Shown piece by piece: positions 41,266 to 49,432 of a DNA stretch of 64,000 nucleotides. Source of the stretch: an uncultured Lachnospiraceae bacterium. Lineage in GTDB: Bacteria > Bacillota > Clostridia > Lachnospirales > Lachnospiraceae. Under the pieces are notes generated by a model. That model made no database searches, had not been told where the DNA came from, and worked only from the letters and a program-made list of their open reading frames with translations. Position 1 is the first letter of the stretch. Every line of letters starts with the position of its first letter. The stretch is from the NCBI GenBank assembly GCA_947593975.1, contig CANQDW010000004.1, positions 1 to 64,000 on the forward strand. Direction: 5' to 3'. The position numbers and the translations under genes were made by a program.

Positions 41266-42065
41266 CCGTCTTTTCTGCGCCTGCTTAACGCGACGTTTAT
41301 TTCCGCGCCTATGAACAATATATACATACAGAAATACAGCCACATAAGAAGGAGTATGATAGTGGAAAGGCTTCCGTATATTGAATTTTTGAGATTGACG
41401 AAATCCATGTATATTGAATAGATATATGAGAACAGGACCATGCCGGCGGTCGTAAATACCGCACCCGGAAGCTCGTATCTGATCTTGGTTTTTCTGTCCG
41501 GGATCCACGTATAGATTATGATAAATATAAAAAAGCACATCAAAACCGCGATCATGATTCGCATATCAAAAATAACAGACGTAAAGCCTATCCATGCCGC
41601 AAGCTTGTTGCCAAATATGATAAGGGCTAAGGATGCGAGTATTATTATAATGAGTAAGAGTGTGTAGATTACGGCAAAAAAGCGTTTGAAAAAGTAATTT
41701 TGTCTGTAATCGCAGCCGTATATACTGTTTATGCTTTGTACGATTCCCCAAATGCCTTTTGATGATGACCAGAGGGCTACTATGATCGATATCGACATGA
41801 TGCCGGAGCTTGAGTTATATATTTCATGTATCCATGACGTAAGCATATCGCCTATTGCGCCGGGAGCCAGATTCTCAATAAAATTAAGAAGCACATCTTT
41901 GTCAAACGGCATATATTTTATAAAAGCAAGCAGCGCCATTATGAACGGAAAAGCCGAAATAAATAGGAAGAATGACACGTATGCCGAGTATGCCGGAACG
42001 TTATCCGACGACATCTTCGATGTGAAAAGTGAAACTCTTTTGATCGTTTTTTTAATTATCTGCAT
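41262..42065 (-). CDS. YihY/BrkB family inner membrane protein
   Basis: 267 residues on the minus strand. Six TM segments are visible: AYSAYVSFFLFISAFPFIMA, the ISIIVALWSSSKGIWGIVQS region, FFAVIYTLLLIIIILASLAL, MIAVLMCFFIFIIIYTW, GAVFTTAGMVLFSYIYSIY and a last TIILLLMWLYFCMYILFIGA. The motifs SSKGIWGIVQSINSIYG and IFIIIYTWIPDRKTK are typical of the family (formerly called ribonuclease BN, wrongly). The transported or handled molecule is unknown. The 3' end overlaps the SpoIID-like gene. Confidence 0.9.
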   Translation of the reverse strand: MQIIKKTIKRVSLFTSKMSSDNVPAYSAYVSFFLFISAFPFIMALLAFIKYMPFDKDVLLNFIENLAPGAIGDMLTSWIHEIYNSSSGIMSISIIVALWSSSKGIWGIVQSINSIYGCDYRQNYFFKRFFAVIYTLLLIIIILASLALIIFGNKLAAWIGFTSVIFDMRIMIAVLMCFFIFIIIYTWIPDRKTKIRYELPGAVFTTAGMVLFSYIYSIYMDFVNLKNSIYGSLSTIILLLMWLYFCMYILFIGAEINVALSRRRKDG

Positions 42066-42129
42066 ATATCTTTTACCTGCTCAATCCTTAATATCCAATA
42101 TATATAGTTTAAGTTTGTCATATGTACAT

Positions 42130-42138
42130 ATTATAACA
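42130..42138 (-). promoter_or_regulatory. Extended -10 promoter for the BrkB gene
   Basis: On the minus strand TGTTATAAT reads at 42138-42130, matching TGnTATAAT exactly. It is about 65 bases from the BrkB start. The repeat cluster upstream of it begins about 75 bases away. Confidence 0.5.
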
Positions 42139-42213
42139 GAAAATGTTGGCGCGCGGCAAATTAATATGAATTATTCTGCATATTATACTTTTATAAACAT
42201 GCTGAACGTGCTA

Positions 42214-42313
42214 TACTCACAATATACGTATTCTTACTCATAAAATTAGTAAAATATATGAGTAAATGAGTAAATATGCTAAAATATGAGTAATCTTACT
42301 CATATCGTGAGTA
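42214..42313. promoter_or_regulatory. Cluster of seven TGAGTA/TACTCA sites (octamer ATGAGTAA)
   Basis: Within 100 bases the hexamer occurs at 42214, 42235 (both TACTCA), 42259, 42267, 42287 (TGAGTA), 42297 (TACTCA) and 42308 (TGAGTA). Five of them extend to the octamer ATGAGTAA or TTACTCAT. The pair at 42286-42303 forms ATGAGTAA-tc-TTACTCAT, a perfect palindrome. This is far more than chance and looks like a cooperative binding array between the divergent BrkB gene and the small gene/MATE gene. Confidence 0.7.
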
Positions 42314-42348
42314 AAAATAACGGCGGCATACAAAAGGGAGATGTAAGA

Positions 42349-42552
42349 TTGCTGAGAAAATATATAAGAAGGATAAGATTTTACATGAAACTAAAACAGG
42401 CGGACCGCTTATGGTATTATATGGGAGGGAATGGCTTCGGGCTGTTTCCGCCGTCTTTTTGCCTTAAGCATATGAAGGATATGCCGTATATTGCCGATAA
42501 AACTTTAAAGGAGCTTAAGCAGATGATCGATGAGTATATATCTGACAACTGA
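42349..42552 (+). CDS. Small basic hypothetical protein (67 aa)
   Basis: TTG 42349 with AAGGGAG eight bases upstream gives LLRKYIRRIRFYMKLKQADR and then LWYYMGGNGFGLFPPSFCLK with a C-terminal helix KELKQMIDEYISDN. The ATG frame starting at 42286 overlaps the operator-like repeats and lacks a ribosome site. The N-terminus is basic and amphipathic and the middle is aromatic-rich. No family is recognised. It lies 66 bases before the MATE gene and could share its transcript. Confidence 0.45.
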   Translation: MLRKYIRRIRFYMKLKQADRLWYYMGGNGFGLFPPSFCLKHMKDMPYIADKTLKELKQMIDEYISDN

Positions 42553-42618
42553 ATCGTGGGATACTTGCCAAAATCAAAAGTGTGCTGTACGATATAATGA
42601 CAGGAGGCGACTTGCGTT

Positions 42619-43986
42619 ATGAGTAGTATAAGGCAAAAAGCATCTGCCAAAGATATGACGGCGGGAAATATTATTTTTTTGCTGATACAGTTTTCGGTAC
42701 CTTTGATCATAGGTAATCTTTTTCAGATGATGTATAATACGGTGGATTCCCTTGTAGTAGGCAATTTTGTGGGAAAAGAAGCTCTTGCGGCGGTTGGCTC
42801 TACTACAATGATAATCAATATGCTTGTATTCTTTTTTAACGGCGTGTCAATCGGAGCCGGCGTTGTTATCAGCCGTTATTACGGGGCGAAAAAATACGAC
42901 AGTTTACATACCGCGGTTGAAACGACGATTTTTGTAACGCTTGTCTGCGGAGTGCTGTTTACGGTTATCGGTATATTATTGGTTCGTCCGATGCTTATTT
43001 TTATGTCCACGCCGGAAGACGTTATGGATTCGGCGACGGTATATCTGAAAATATATTTCGCCGGTATGCTCGGGCTTTTGGTCTATAATATGGGAAGCGG
43101 GATACTGCGCGCCGTAGGGGATACGAAAAGACCGCTTATGTTCCTTATCTTTACCAGCGTTGTCAATGCCGTGTTAGATCTTTTGTTTGTGATAGTCTTT
43201 CACGCGGGTATCGCGGGCGTGGCATATGCGACGATCATCGCGCAGTTTATTTCGGCGGGCATGATACTGGTTCTCCTTACGAGGACGAAAGACGTCTATT
43301 ATCTGTCCTGGAAGGATTTAAAATGCGATGTTTCGGTACTTAAGCAGATATTTACGATCGGACTTCCGACCGGAGTACAGTCTGTGATCACCGCGTTTTC
43401 CAATATATTCGTGCAGTCTTACATTAACAGTTTCGGTTCGGCGTGCATGGCGGGCTGGAGTTGTTATAATAAGCTGGATATGTTTATCATGCTGCCGATG
43501 CAGAGCGTGGCGCAGGCGGCGACTACGTTCGTAGGACAGAACGTCGGCGCGGGAAAAGAAGACCGTGTAAATAAGGGGACCGTGCAGGCTGTAACGCTTG
43601 CCGTGGGTATTACCGCGGTAATCGCCGCGTTTTTATTCGTTTTTGCTTCGCCGGCGAACGGGATCTTTACCGACGATGACGGCGTTGTGCGTTACGGCGT
43701 GCTGTTTCTTAAGACGAACGTATTTTTCATGCTGTTTAACTGCGTAAACCATACGCTTGCGGGAGCGCTCCGCGGACGTGGAGACTCGGCGGGGCCTATG
43801 GTGATAATGATATTAAATTTCGTAGTGGTAAGGCAGATATACTTATTTATAATGACGCATTTTATAAGCAATACGGAAAGGCTCGTCGGTTTAAGCTATC
43901 CGGTAGGCTGGACGGCGTGCTGTATAGTCGAGGTTGCGTATTTTTATCTGCGGTGGAAGAAAAAAGCTATAAGATCCGGCTATTGA
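42619..43986 (+). CDS. MATE family efflux transporter
   Basis: 455 residues; ATG 42619 with AGGAGG upstream. Twelve hydrophobic segments; NorM-like signatures include PLIIGNLFQMMYNTVDSLVV and GGVSIGAG-like VSIGAGVVISRYYGAKKYD, with the second half repeating as ITAFSNIFVQSYINSFGS and AGALRGRGDSAGP. It is a cation-coupled exporter for drugs or metabolites. It differs strongly from the MATE protein at 28672-30036, so the two are not recent duplicates. The pheS T-box promoter starts inside its last codons. Confidence 0.92.
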   Translation: MSSIRQKASAKDMTAGNIIFLLIQFSVPLIIGNLFQMMYNTVDSLVVGNFVGKEALAAVGSTTMIINMLVFFFNGVSIGAGVVISRYYGAKKYDSLHTAVETTIFVTLVCGVLFTVIGILLVRPMLIFMSTPEDVMDSATVYLKIYFAGMLGLLVYNMGSGILRAVGDTKRPLMFLIFTSVVNAVLDLLFVIVFHAGIAGVAYATIIAQFISAGMILVLLTRTKDVYYLSWKDLKCDVSVLKQIFTIGLPTGVQSVITAFSNIFVQSYINSFGSACMAGWSCYNKLDMFIMLPMQSVAQAATTFVGQNVGAGKEDRVNKGTVQAVTLAVGITAVIAAFLFVFASPANGIFTDDDGVVRYGVLFLKTNVFFMLFNCVNHTLAGALRGRGDSAGPMVIMILNFVVVRQIYLFIMTHFISNTERLVGLSYPVGWTACCIVEVAYFYLRWKKKAIRSGY

Positions 43987-44012
43987 CAATAGCAAAATGT
44001 TCGTGCTATTAT
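43983..44012 (+). promoter_or_regulatory. Promoter of the pheST operon
   Basis: TTGACA (43983-43988), 18-base spacer, TATTAT (44007-44012). The -35 box overlaps the stop codon of the MATE gene. Transcription would start close to the first stem of the T-box. Confidence 0.7.
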
Positions 44013-44030
44013 ATGCGGTAAGGCGATGAT

Positions 44031-44277
44031 GGTGCAAAAGAGTTATAAGATACTTACAGAGAGACGGGGTCACTGGCTGCAAGCCCTGTCAGTCCATGTT
44101 ATAACTTTAATTTCACACCGGAGTTTCGGTTCTGAACGGGTTTTTACGCCCCGGTAGGGACCTGCGTATGATGTGCGTTAAACATGACGAGGGCCCGGTG
44201 TCTGTAAGGCGTTGGGAACGAGGGTGGTACCGCGGAATATCCGTCCCTTGCAGAGTTGTCTGCAGGGGGCTTTTTTT
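44031..44277 (+). ncRNA. T-box riboswitch, phenylalanine-specific
   Basis: The conserved T-box core AGGGTGGTACCGCG is at 44221-44234. Stem I closes with GGTG (44031-44034) against CACC (44116-44119) and AGTTATAA (44041-44048) against TTATAACT (44099-44106). The internal loop on the 3' side, 44107-44115, carries TTC at 44112-44114 followed by A, which fits a UUC (Phe) specifier. The terminator stem is CCCTTGCAGA (44245-44254) with TCTGCAGGGG (44259-44268), then seven T (44271-44277). Uncharged tRNA-Phe binding stops termination and raises pheST expression. Confidence 0.9.
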
Positions 44278-44322
44278 CTGAAAAAGAAAAATATAAAAAA
44301 CCTTAACAGGAGGACATATGAA

Positions 44323-45342
44323 ATGAAAGATAAGCTGAACAAGATCGTGGAAGACGCAATAGCAAAAATTGATAATTCCGACAGCCTTTCCGCCCTTAAT
44401 GATATTAAGGTATTCTATCTGGGCAAGAAAGGCGAGCTGACGTCCGTGCTGAAATCCATGAAGGATGTGCAGGCGTCGGAGAGACCCGTAATAGGACAAA
44501 TGGTGAACAACGCAAGAAATACCATTGAGGAAATGCTTGAAACCAGGAAAAAGGCGTTTGAAAAGAAGATAAGGGAGGAGAAGCTTAAGGCGGAGACGAT
44601 CGACGTTACGCTTCCCGGAAGAAAGCCGCATATGGGACATAAGCATCCTAATTCTATAGCGCTTGACGATGTGGAAAGGATATTTATAGGAATGGGATAT
44701 GAGGTAGTTGAAGGGCCTGAAGTTGAGTATGACTATTATAACTTTGAGGCGCTTAATATACCGGCGAACCATCCGGCGAAAGATGAGCAGGATACGTTTT
44801 ATATTAACGATGATATAGTTTTAAGGACGCAGACGTCTTCCGTCCAGGTCCATGTAATGGAAAAGAAAAAGCTTCCTATAAGGATGATAGCGCCGGGCAG
44901 GGTATTTCGTTCGGACGAGGTAGATGCGACGCATTCCCCTTCGTTTAATCAGATCGAAGGGCTTGTAATAGATAAGGACATAACGTTTGCGGACCTTAAG
45001 GGAACTTTGGCTGAGTTTGCAAAGAGGATGTTCGGCGAAACTACGAAGGTAAGATTCAGACCGCATCATTTCCCGTTCACGGAGCCGAGCGCGGAGATGG
45101 ACGTTTCGTGTTTCAAATGCGGCGGAAGCGGCTGCAGGTTCTGTAAGGGAGAAGGATGGATAGAGATACTCGGCTGCGGGATGGTACATCCGAGAGTGCT
45201 TGAAATGAGGGACATAGATTCCGAAGAATACCAGGGCTTCGCGTTTGGTATGGGACTTGAGAGGATAGCGCTCCTTAAATATGAGATTGACGACATGAGA
45301 CTTTTGTATGAGAACGATATACGTTTTCTTGAACAGTTTTAA
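44323..45342 (+). CDS. pheS: Phenylalanyl-tRNA synthetase alpha subunit
   Basis: 339 residues; ATG 44323 with AGGAGG nine bases upstream (44308-44313). An earlier ATG at 44318 reads ATG AAA TGA and overlaps the true start by one base, so it is not the start. The N-terminal coiled coil binds tRNA (about 1-85), followed by class II catalytic motifs: HPNSIALDDVERIFIGMGYE, RTQTSSVQVHVME (motif 2 region), GRVFRSDEVDATHSP and the C-terminal FAFGMGLERIALLKY (motif 3). It charges tRNA-Phe with pheT. Zinc-like Cys pattern CFKCGGSGCRFCKG is present as in most bacterial PheS of this type. Confidence 0.96.
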   Translation: MKDKLNKIVEDAIAKIDNSDSLSALNDIKVFYLGKKGELTSVLKSMKDVQASERPVIGQMVNNARNTIEEMLETRKKAFEKKIREEKLKAETIDVTLPGRKPHMGHKHPNSIALDDVERIFIGMGYEVVEGPEVEYDYYNFEALNIPANHPAKDEQDTFYINDDIVLRTQTSSVQVHVMEKKKLPIRMIAPGRVFRSDEVDATHSPSFNQIEGLVIDKDITFADLKGTLAEFAKRMFGETTKVRFRPHHFPFTEPSAEMDVSCFKCGGSGCRFCKGEGWIEILGCGMVHPRVLEMRDIDSEEYQGFAFGMGLERIALLKYEIDDMRLLYENDIRFLEQF

Positions 45343-45365
45343 ATAATAATGAATGGAGGCATATT

Positions 45366-47807
45366 ATGAATACACCATTATCGTGGATTAAAGCATACGT
45401 ACCCGACCTTGACTGCAGCGCGGATGAATATATGGACAGGATGACTCTTACCGGCACCAAGGTTGAGGGATATCAGAAATTAGATGACGGACTTGAAAAG
45501 ATCGTAGTAGGAAAGATAATTAAGATAGAAAAGCACCCTGATGCCGACAAGCTTGTTGTGTGTCAGGTACAGGTGGATGAAGAGGGAACGGTTATACAGA
45601 TAGTGACAGGCGCGCCTAACGTGTATGAGGGCGCTATAGTCCCGGTTGTGCTTGACGGAGGACGCGTGGCATGCGACCATTCCGGAAAGAGGGTCGCCGG
45701 CGGAACGAAGATAAAGAAAGGAAAACTCCGCGGGGTTGAGTCTTTCGGGATGATGTGTTCCATACAGGAACTTGGTTCCGATACGGATATGTATCCGGAC
45801 GCATGTGACGACGGCATATACATTTTTAACGACAATAAAGAATACCGCAGCGCAAAGCTCGGAAGCGACGTGCCTGAGCTTTTGGGGCTTCGCGATGTGA
45901 ATTTTGAATATGAGATCACATCAAACCGTGTGGATTGTTTCTCGGTTATAGGTATAGCAAGGGAAGCCGCCGCGACTTTCGGAAAGAAGTTTTGTCCGCC
46001 GAAAGTTACGGTTACGGGAAATGATGAAAAAGCTTCTGATTATGTAAGCGTTGAAGTTGTTGATAAAGATCTGTGCCCGAGATATATTGCAAGGGTAGTT
46101 AAGAACATAAGGCTTGCGCCGTCTCCGGAATGGCTGCAGAGAAGGCTTGCGGCATGTGGGATAAGGCCTATTAACAACATCGTTGACATAACCAATTACG
46201 TTATGGAAGAGTATGCCCAGCCTATGCATGCGTTTGATCTGGATACGATCGCGGGAAGAAAGATCGTAGTAAGGCGCGCAAAGGACGGGGAGGTATTTAC
46301 GACGCTTGACGGACAGGACCGCATAATGGATTCCGACGTCCTTATGATATGCGATGCGGATAAGCCTGTAGGCATTGCGGGAATAATGGGAGGAGAAAAT
46401 TCCAAGATCACCGATAATGTAACTACGATGCTTTTTGAGGCGGCATGTTTTGACGGAACGAATATACGCCTTTCGGGCAAGAGGCTCGGTATGCGTACCG
46501 ATGCTCAGGCAAAATTCGAAAAAGGGCTTGATCCGGAAAATGCAATGGAAGCCATCAACCGCGCATGTCAGCTTATCGAAGAGCTTGACGCCGGGGATGT
46601 TGTCGGCGGCTGTGTGGACGTATACAGCAAAAAGAGAGAGCCAAGGGTTGTAAAATATGATGCGGATAGGATAAACAGGCTCCTTGGGACCGATATCGAT
46701 GAAGATACGATGGTTTCATATTTTGAAATGGTAGACCTTAAAACCGATAAGGAAAAGAAGGAAGTTACGGTGCCGACTTGGAGGCAGGATGTAGAAATTA
46801 TGGCGGATCTTGCAGAGGAAGTTGCGCGTTTCTACGGATATGAGAATATACCGCTTACGCTTCCCACGGGTGAGGCTACCACGGGTGGTCTGTCTTATAA
46901 ATTAAGGGTAGAGCAGATCGCGGCAAATACGGCCGAATACCTTGGATTTTCAGAGGCAAGCACATATTCGTTTGAAAGCCCGAAAGTATTTGACAAGCTG
47001 CTTATAAAAGAAGACGACAGCCTCCGCAGGACGGTAGTGATATCAAACCCTCTCGGCGAAGATTACAGTATCATGCGCACATCTTCGTTAAACGGTATGC
47101 TTACATCGCTCTCTACGAATTACAACAGGAGAAATAAAAATGTAAGATTATATGAAATGGCTAATATATATATACCAAAGCAGGTGCCGGTTACGGAACT
47201 TCCCGACGAACGCAGACAGCTCACGCTCGGAATGTACGGTTCATGTGATTTCTATGATATGAAGGGCGCGCTTGAAACAGTGCTCCACAAGTGCAGCCTG
47301 AAAAATGATATCGTATTTGATTCACATTCAAAAAGGCCGTATCTGCATCCGGGCAGACAGGCGGACGTTATTTATAAAGATACCGCGATAGGTTATATCG
47401 GCGAGATACATCCGGAAGTATGCGACAATTATCTTATTAAAGAGAAAACATATGTCGCTGTGCTGGATATGGAATACATCGTAAATTATGCCGATTTTGA
47501 CGCGGTAAAATACAAGGGCATCCCTAAATATCCTGCGGTTACAAGAGATATAAGCCTTGTGATGGATAAAGATATACAGGCGGGACAGATCGAAGAAGTT
47601 ATCACGAAAAATGCCGGAAAGCTTCTTGAGAAATGCGAACTGTTTGACGTGTACGAAGGCGACAGGCTGGATGAGGGCAAGAAATCGCTTGCTTATTCGA
47701 TAAGGTTCAGACATGCGGAAAAGACGCTTGAAGATAAGGAAGTAAATGAAGTTATGGAAAAGATCATAAACAAGCTGTCTGAGCTCGGAGCGGCGCTCAG
47801 AAGTTAG
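45366..47807 (+). CDS. pheT: Phenylalanyl-tRNA synthetase beta subunit
   Basis: 813 residues; ATG 45366 with TGGAGG upstream. Domains in order: N-terminal MNTPLSWIKAYVPDLD, tRNA-binding OB fold (about 40-150, KIIKIEKHPDADKLVVCQV), the B3/B4 editing region (about 215-390, with ITSNRVDCFSVIGIAREAAA), the B5 domain (about 400-480), the catalytic-like core and the C-terminal FDX-ACB anticodon-binding domain (from about 715, KYPAVTRDISLVMDKDI). Normal length. It is controlled with pheS by the T-box. Confidence 0.96.
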   Translation: MNTPLSWIKAYVPDLDCSADEYMDRMTLTGTKVEGYQKLDDGLEKIVVGKIIKIEKHPDADKLVVCQVQVDEEGTVIQIVTGAPNVYEGAIVPVVLDGGRVACDHSGKRVAGGTKIKKGKLRGVESFGMMCSIQELGSDTDMYPDACDDGIYIFNDNKEYRSAKLGSDVPELLGLRDVNFEYEITSNRVDCFSVIGIAREAAATFGKKFCPPKVTVTGNDEKASDYVSVEVVDKDLCPRYIARVVKNIRLAPSPEWLQRRLAACGIRPINNIVDITNYVMEEYAQPMHAFDLDTIAGRKIVVRRAKDGEVFTTLDGQDRIMDSDVLMICDADKPVGIAGIMGGENSKITDNVTTMLFEAACFDGTNIRLSGKRLGMRTDAQAKFEKGLDPENAMEAINRACQLIEELDAGDVVGGCVDVYSKKREPRVVKYDADRINRLLGTDIDEDTMVSYFEMVDLKTDKEKKEVTVPTWRQDVEIMADLAEEVARFYGYENIPLTLPTGEATTGGLSYKLRVEQIAANTAEYLGFSEASTYSFESPKVFDKLLIKEDDSLRRTVVISNPLGEDYSIMRTSSLNGMLTSLSTNYNRRNKNVRLYEMANIYIPKQVPVTELPDERRQLTLGMYGSCDFYDMKGALETVLHKCSLKNDIVFDSHSKRPYLHPGRQADVIYKDTAIGYIGEIHPEVCDNYLIKEKTYVAVLDMEYIVNYADFDAVKYKGIPKYPAVTRDISLVMDKDIQAGQIEEVITKNAGKLLEKCELFDVYEGDRLDEGKKSLAYSIRFRHAEKTLEDKEVNEVMEKIINKLSELGAALRS

Positions 47808-47819
47808 CACGACATAGTT

Positions 47820-47848
47820 TTGACATATTTATAACACAATTTTACAAT
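47820..47848 (+). promoter_or_regulatory. Promoter of the carboxyltransferase gene
   Basis: TTGACA (47820-47825), 17-base spacer, TACAAT (47843-47848), a near-consensus pair. It is 49 bases ahead of the start codon and just after pheT, so the downstream block is transcribed on its own. Confidence 0.7.
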
Positions 47849-47896
47849 ATTCTTATTTAGATTGTGATATTTGTCAGTATTAAAGGATGTGGATAT

Positions 47897-49402
47897 ATGT
47901 ATCATATAGAAAAACAGCATGCAAAAGGAAAGCTCCATGCCATAGAGAGGATTACCGGACTGTTGGACCATAACTCGTTTCGGGAGATACAGTCCGGAGT
48001 AACTAACCTTGAAGAAACGTTCGGGATAAGTCCCGGACAGTTTCCTTATGACGGAGTTATAACCGGATACGGAAGCATTAACGGAAGAAAAGTATTTATA
48101 TATTCGGAAGATTTTACCGTGATAGGCGGAACGCTCGGAAAGCAGCACGGTTATAAGATCGCCAATGTTATAAAGCTTGCGATAGAGAACCGCTGCCCGA
48201 TAATCGGTATTAATGATTCGGGCGGGGCAAGGATACAAGAAGGCGTCAACGCGCTCGCGGGATACGGAGAGATATTCTATTACAATACCCTTGCGTCGGG
48301 TTATATTCCGCAGATATCGATCATAGCGGGCAACTGCGCCGGCGGCGCGGTATATTCTCCGGGTATTACCGATTTTATATTTGTTATCGACAGCATAAGC
48401 CAGATGTATGTTACCGGACCGAAAGTTATAAAAAGCGTAACGAATGAAGATATAACGTCGGAAGAGCTTGGCGGCGCGGCAGTGCACGCATCGCAGAGCG
48501 GAGTTGCGCATTTTTACTGCAGGAATGAGCAGAGCTGCTTTAAAAAAGTAAAGAAGCTTTTGGATACGATCCCGCAGTATTACGGCGATAAGAGTAACAG
48601 CGCGCCGAATTTTACGGATTATGAGACCAATTCGGTATTCCAGTACGAGATGAACAGTATAATCCCCGCCGAAAGAAACCGCGCGTACAATATTAAAGAA
48701 GTGATAAAACTTCTTGCGGACGAGAATTCTTTTATAGAGGTTATGAGGGATTTTGCGAAAAATATCGTAGTAGGCTTCGGAAAGATAAAAGGGATCACGG
48801 TTGGATTTGTTGCAAACCAGCCGAATTTTGCCGCGGGCGCGCTTGACTGCGACGCAAGCGACAAAGGAGCCAGGTTTATAAGATACTGCGATGCGTATGA
48901 TATACCGCTGATCACGCTTACGGACGTTCCGGGATTCCTTCCGGGAAGCGGACAGGAAAAGAAAGGCATCATACGCCACGGTGCAAAACTTCTGTACGCT
49001 TATTCGGAGGCGACGACGACCAAACTTAACGTAATACTCAGAAAAGCCTACGGGGGCGCATATATCGCTATGTGCAGCAAACATCTGAGGGCAGATTTCG
49101 TATATGCGTGGCCTAATGCGGAGATTGCCGTTATGGGCGCTGAGGGCGCGGTTGACATATTATTTGCGAAAGCAATGAAAAATATTGAAGATCCTGATGA
49201 GCGCGAACAGTTCAGAAAGGAAAAGATTGCCGAATACAATCGTGATTTTATGAGTTCAAGGGTAGCTTCGATGCAGGGGTATATCGATGAGGTCATTAAA
49301 CCTGAAGCTACAAGGGAGAGGCTTTATGCCGATCTTTTGATGCTTGCCGACAAGAGAGAGATAACTTCGGTCGCAAAGAAGCACGGCAATATACCATTAT
49401 AA
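47897..49402 (+). CDS. Biotin-dependent acyl-CoA carboxylase carboxyltransferase subunit
   Basis: 501 residues from ATG 47897 (AAAGGATGTGG upstream). KGKLHAIERITGLLD is the start of the PccB/MmdA family, followed by TVIGGTLGKQHGYKIANVIK, NDSGGARIQEGVNAL and the acyl-CoA-binding FLPGSGQEKKGIIRHGAKLL, then YGGAYIAMCSKHLRADFVYA. Two crotonase-like halves are present. It transfers carboxyl between biotin and an acyl-CoA such as propionyl- or methylmalonyl-CoA. No biotin carrier, biotin carboxylase or sodium-pump genes are adjacent, which is unusual. Confidence 0.85.
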   Translation: MYHIEKQHAKGKLHAIERITGLLDHNSFREIQSGVTNLEETFGISPGQFPYDGVITGYGSINGRKVFIYSEDFTVIGGTLGKQHGYKIANVIKLAIENRCPIIGINDSGGARIQEGVNALAGYGEIFYYNTLASGYIPQISIIAGNCAGGAVYSPGITDFIFVIDSISQMYVTGPKVIKSVTNEDITSEELGGAAVHASQSGVAHFYCRNEQSCFKKVKKLLDTIPQYYGDKSNSAPNFTDYETNSVFQYEMNSIIPAERNRAYNIKEVIKLLADENSFIEVMRDFAKNIVVGFGKIKGITVGFVANQPNFAAGALDCDASDKGARFIRYCDAYDIPLITLTDVPGFLPGSGQEKKGIIRHGAKLLYAYSEATTTKLNVILRKAYGGAYIAMCSKHLRADFVYAWPNAEIAVMGAEGAVDILFAKAMKNIEDPDEREQFRKEKIAEYNRDFMSSRVASMQGYIDEVIKPEATRERLYADLLMLADKREITSVAKKHGNIPL

Positions 49403-49432
49403 TAAAAAATATGTAAGAGAGGATTTCATATA

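Noticed and set aside
40558-41538. 326-codon minus-strand frame opposite the SpoIID-like gene
   Set aside because: It overlaps a well-supported domain on the plus strand, is rich in Arg/Tyr/His as expected for an antisense shadow, and has no recognisable motif.
44318-44326. ATG AAA TGA just before the pheS start, considered as a regulatory mini-frame
   Set aside because: It overlaps the pheS start by one base and is in the position expected by chance next to an A-rich ribosome site; T-box control already explains the leader.
47804-49084. 426-codon minus-strand frame opposite the carboxyltransferase gene
   Set aside because: The plus-strand gene has clear family motifs over the same bases; the minus frame has none and an implausible composition.
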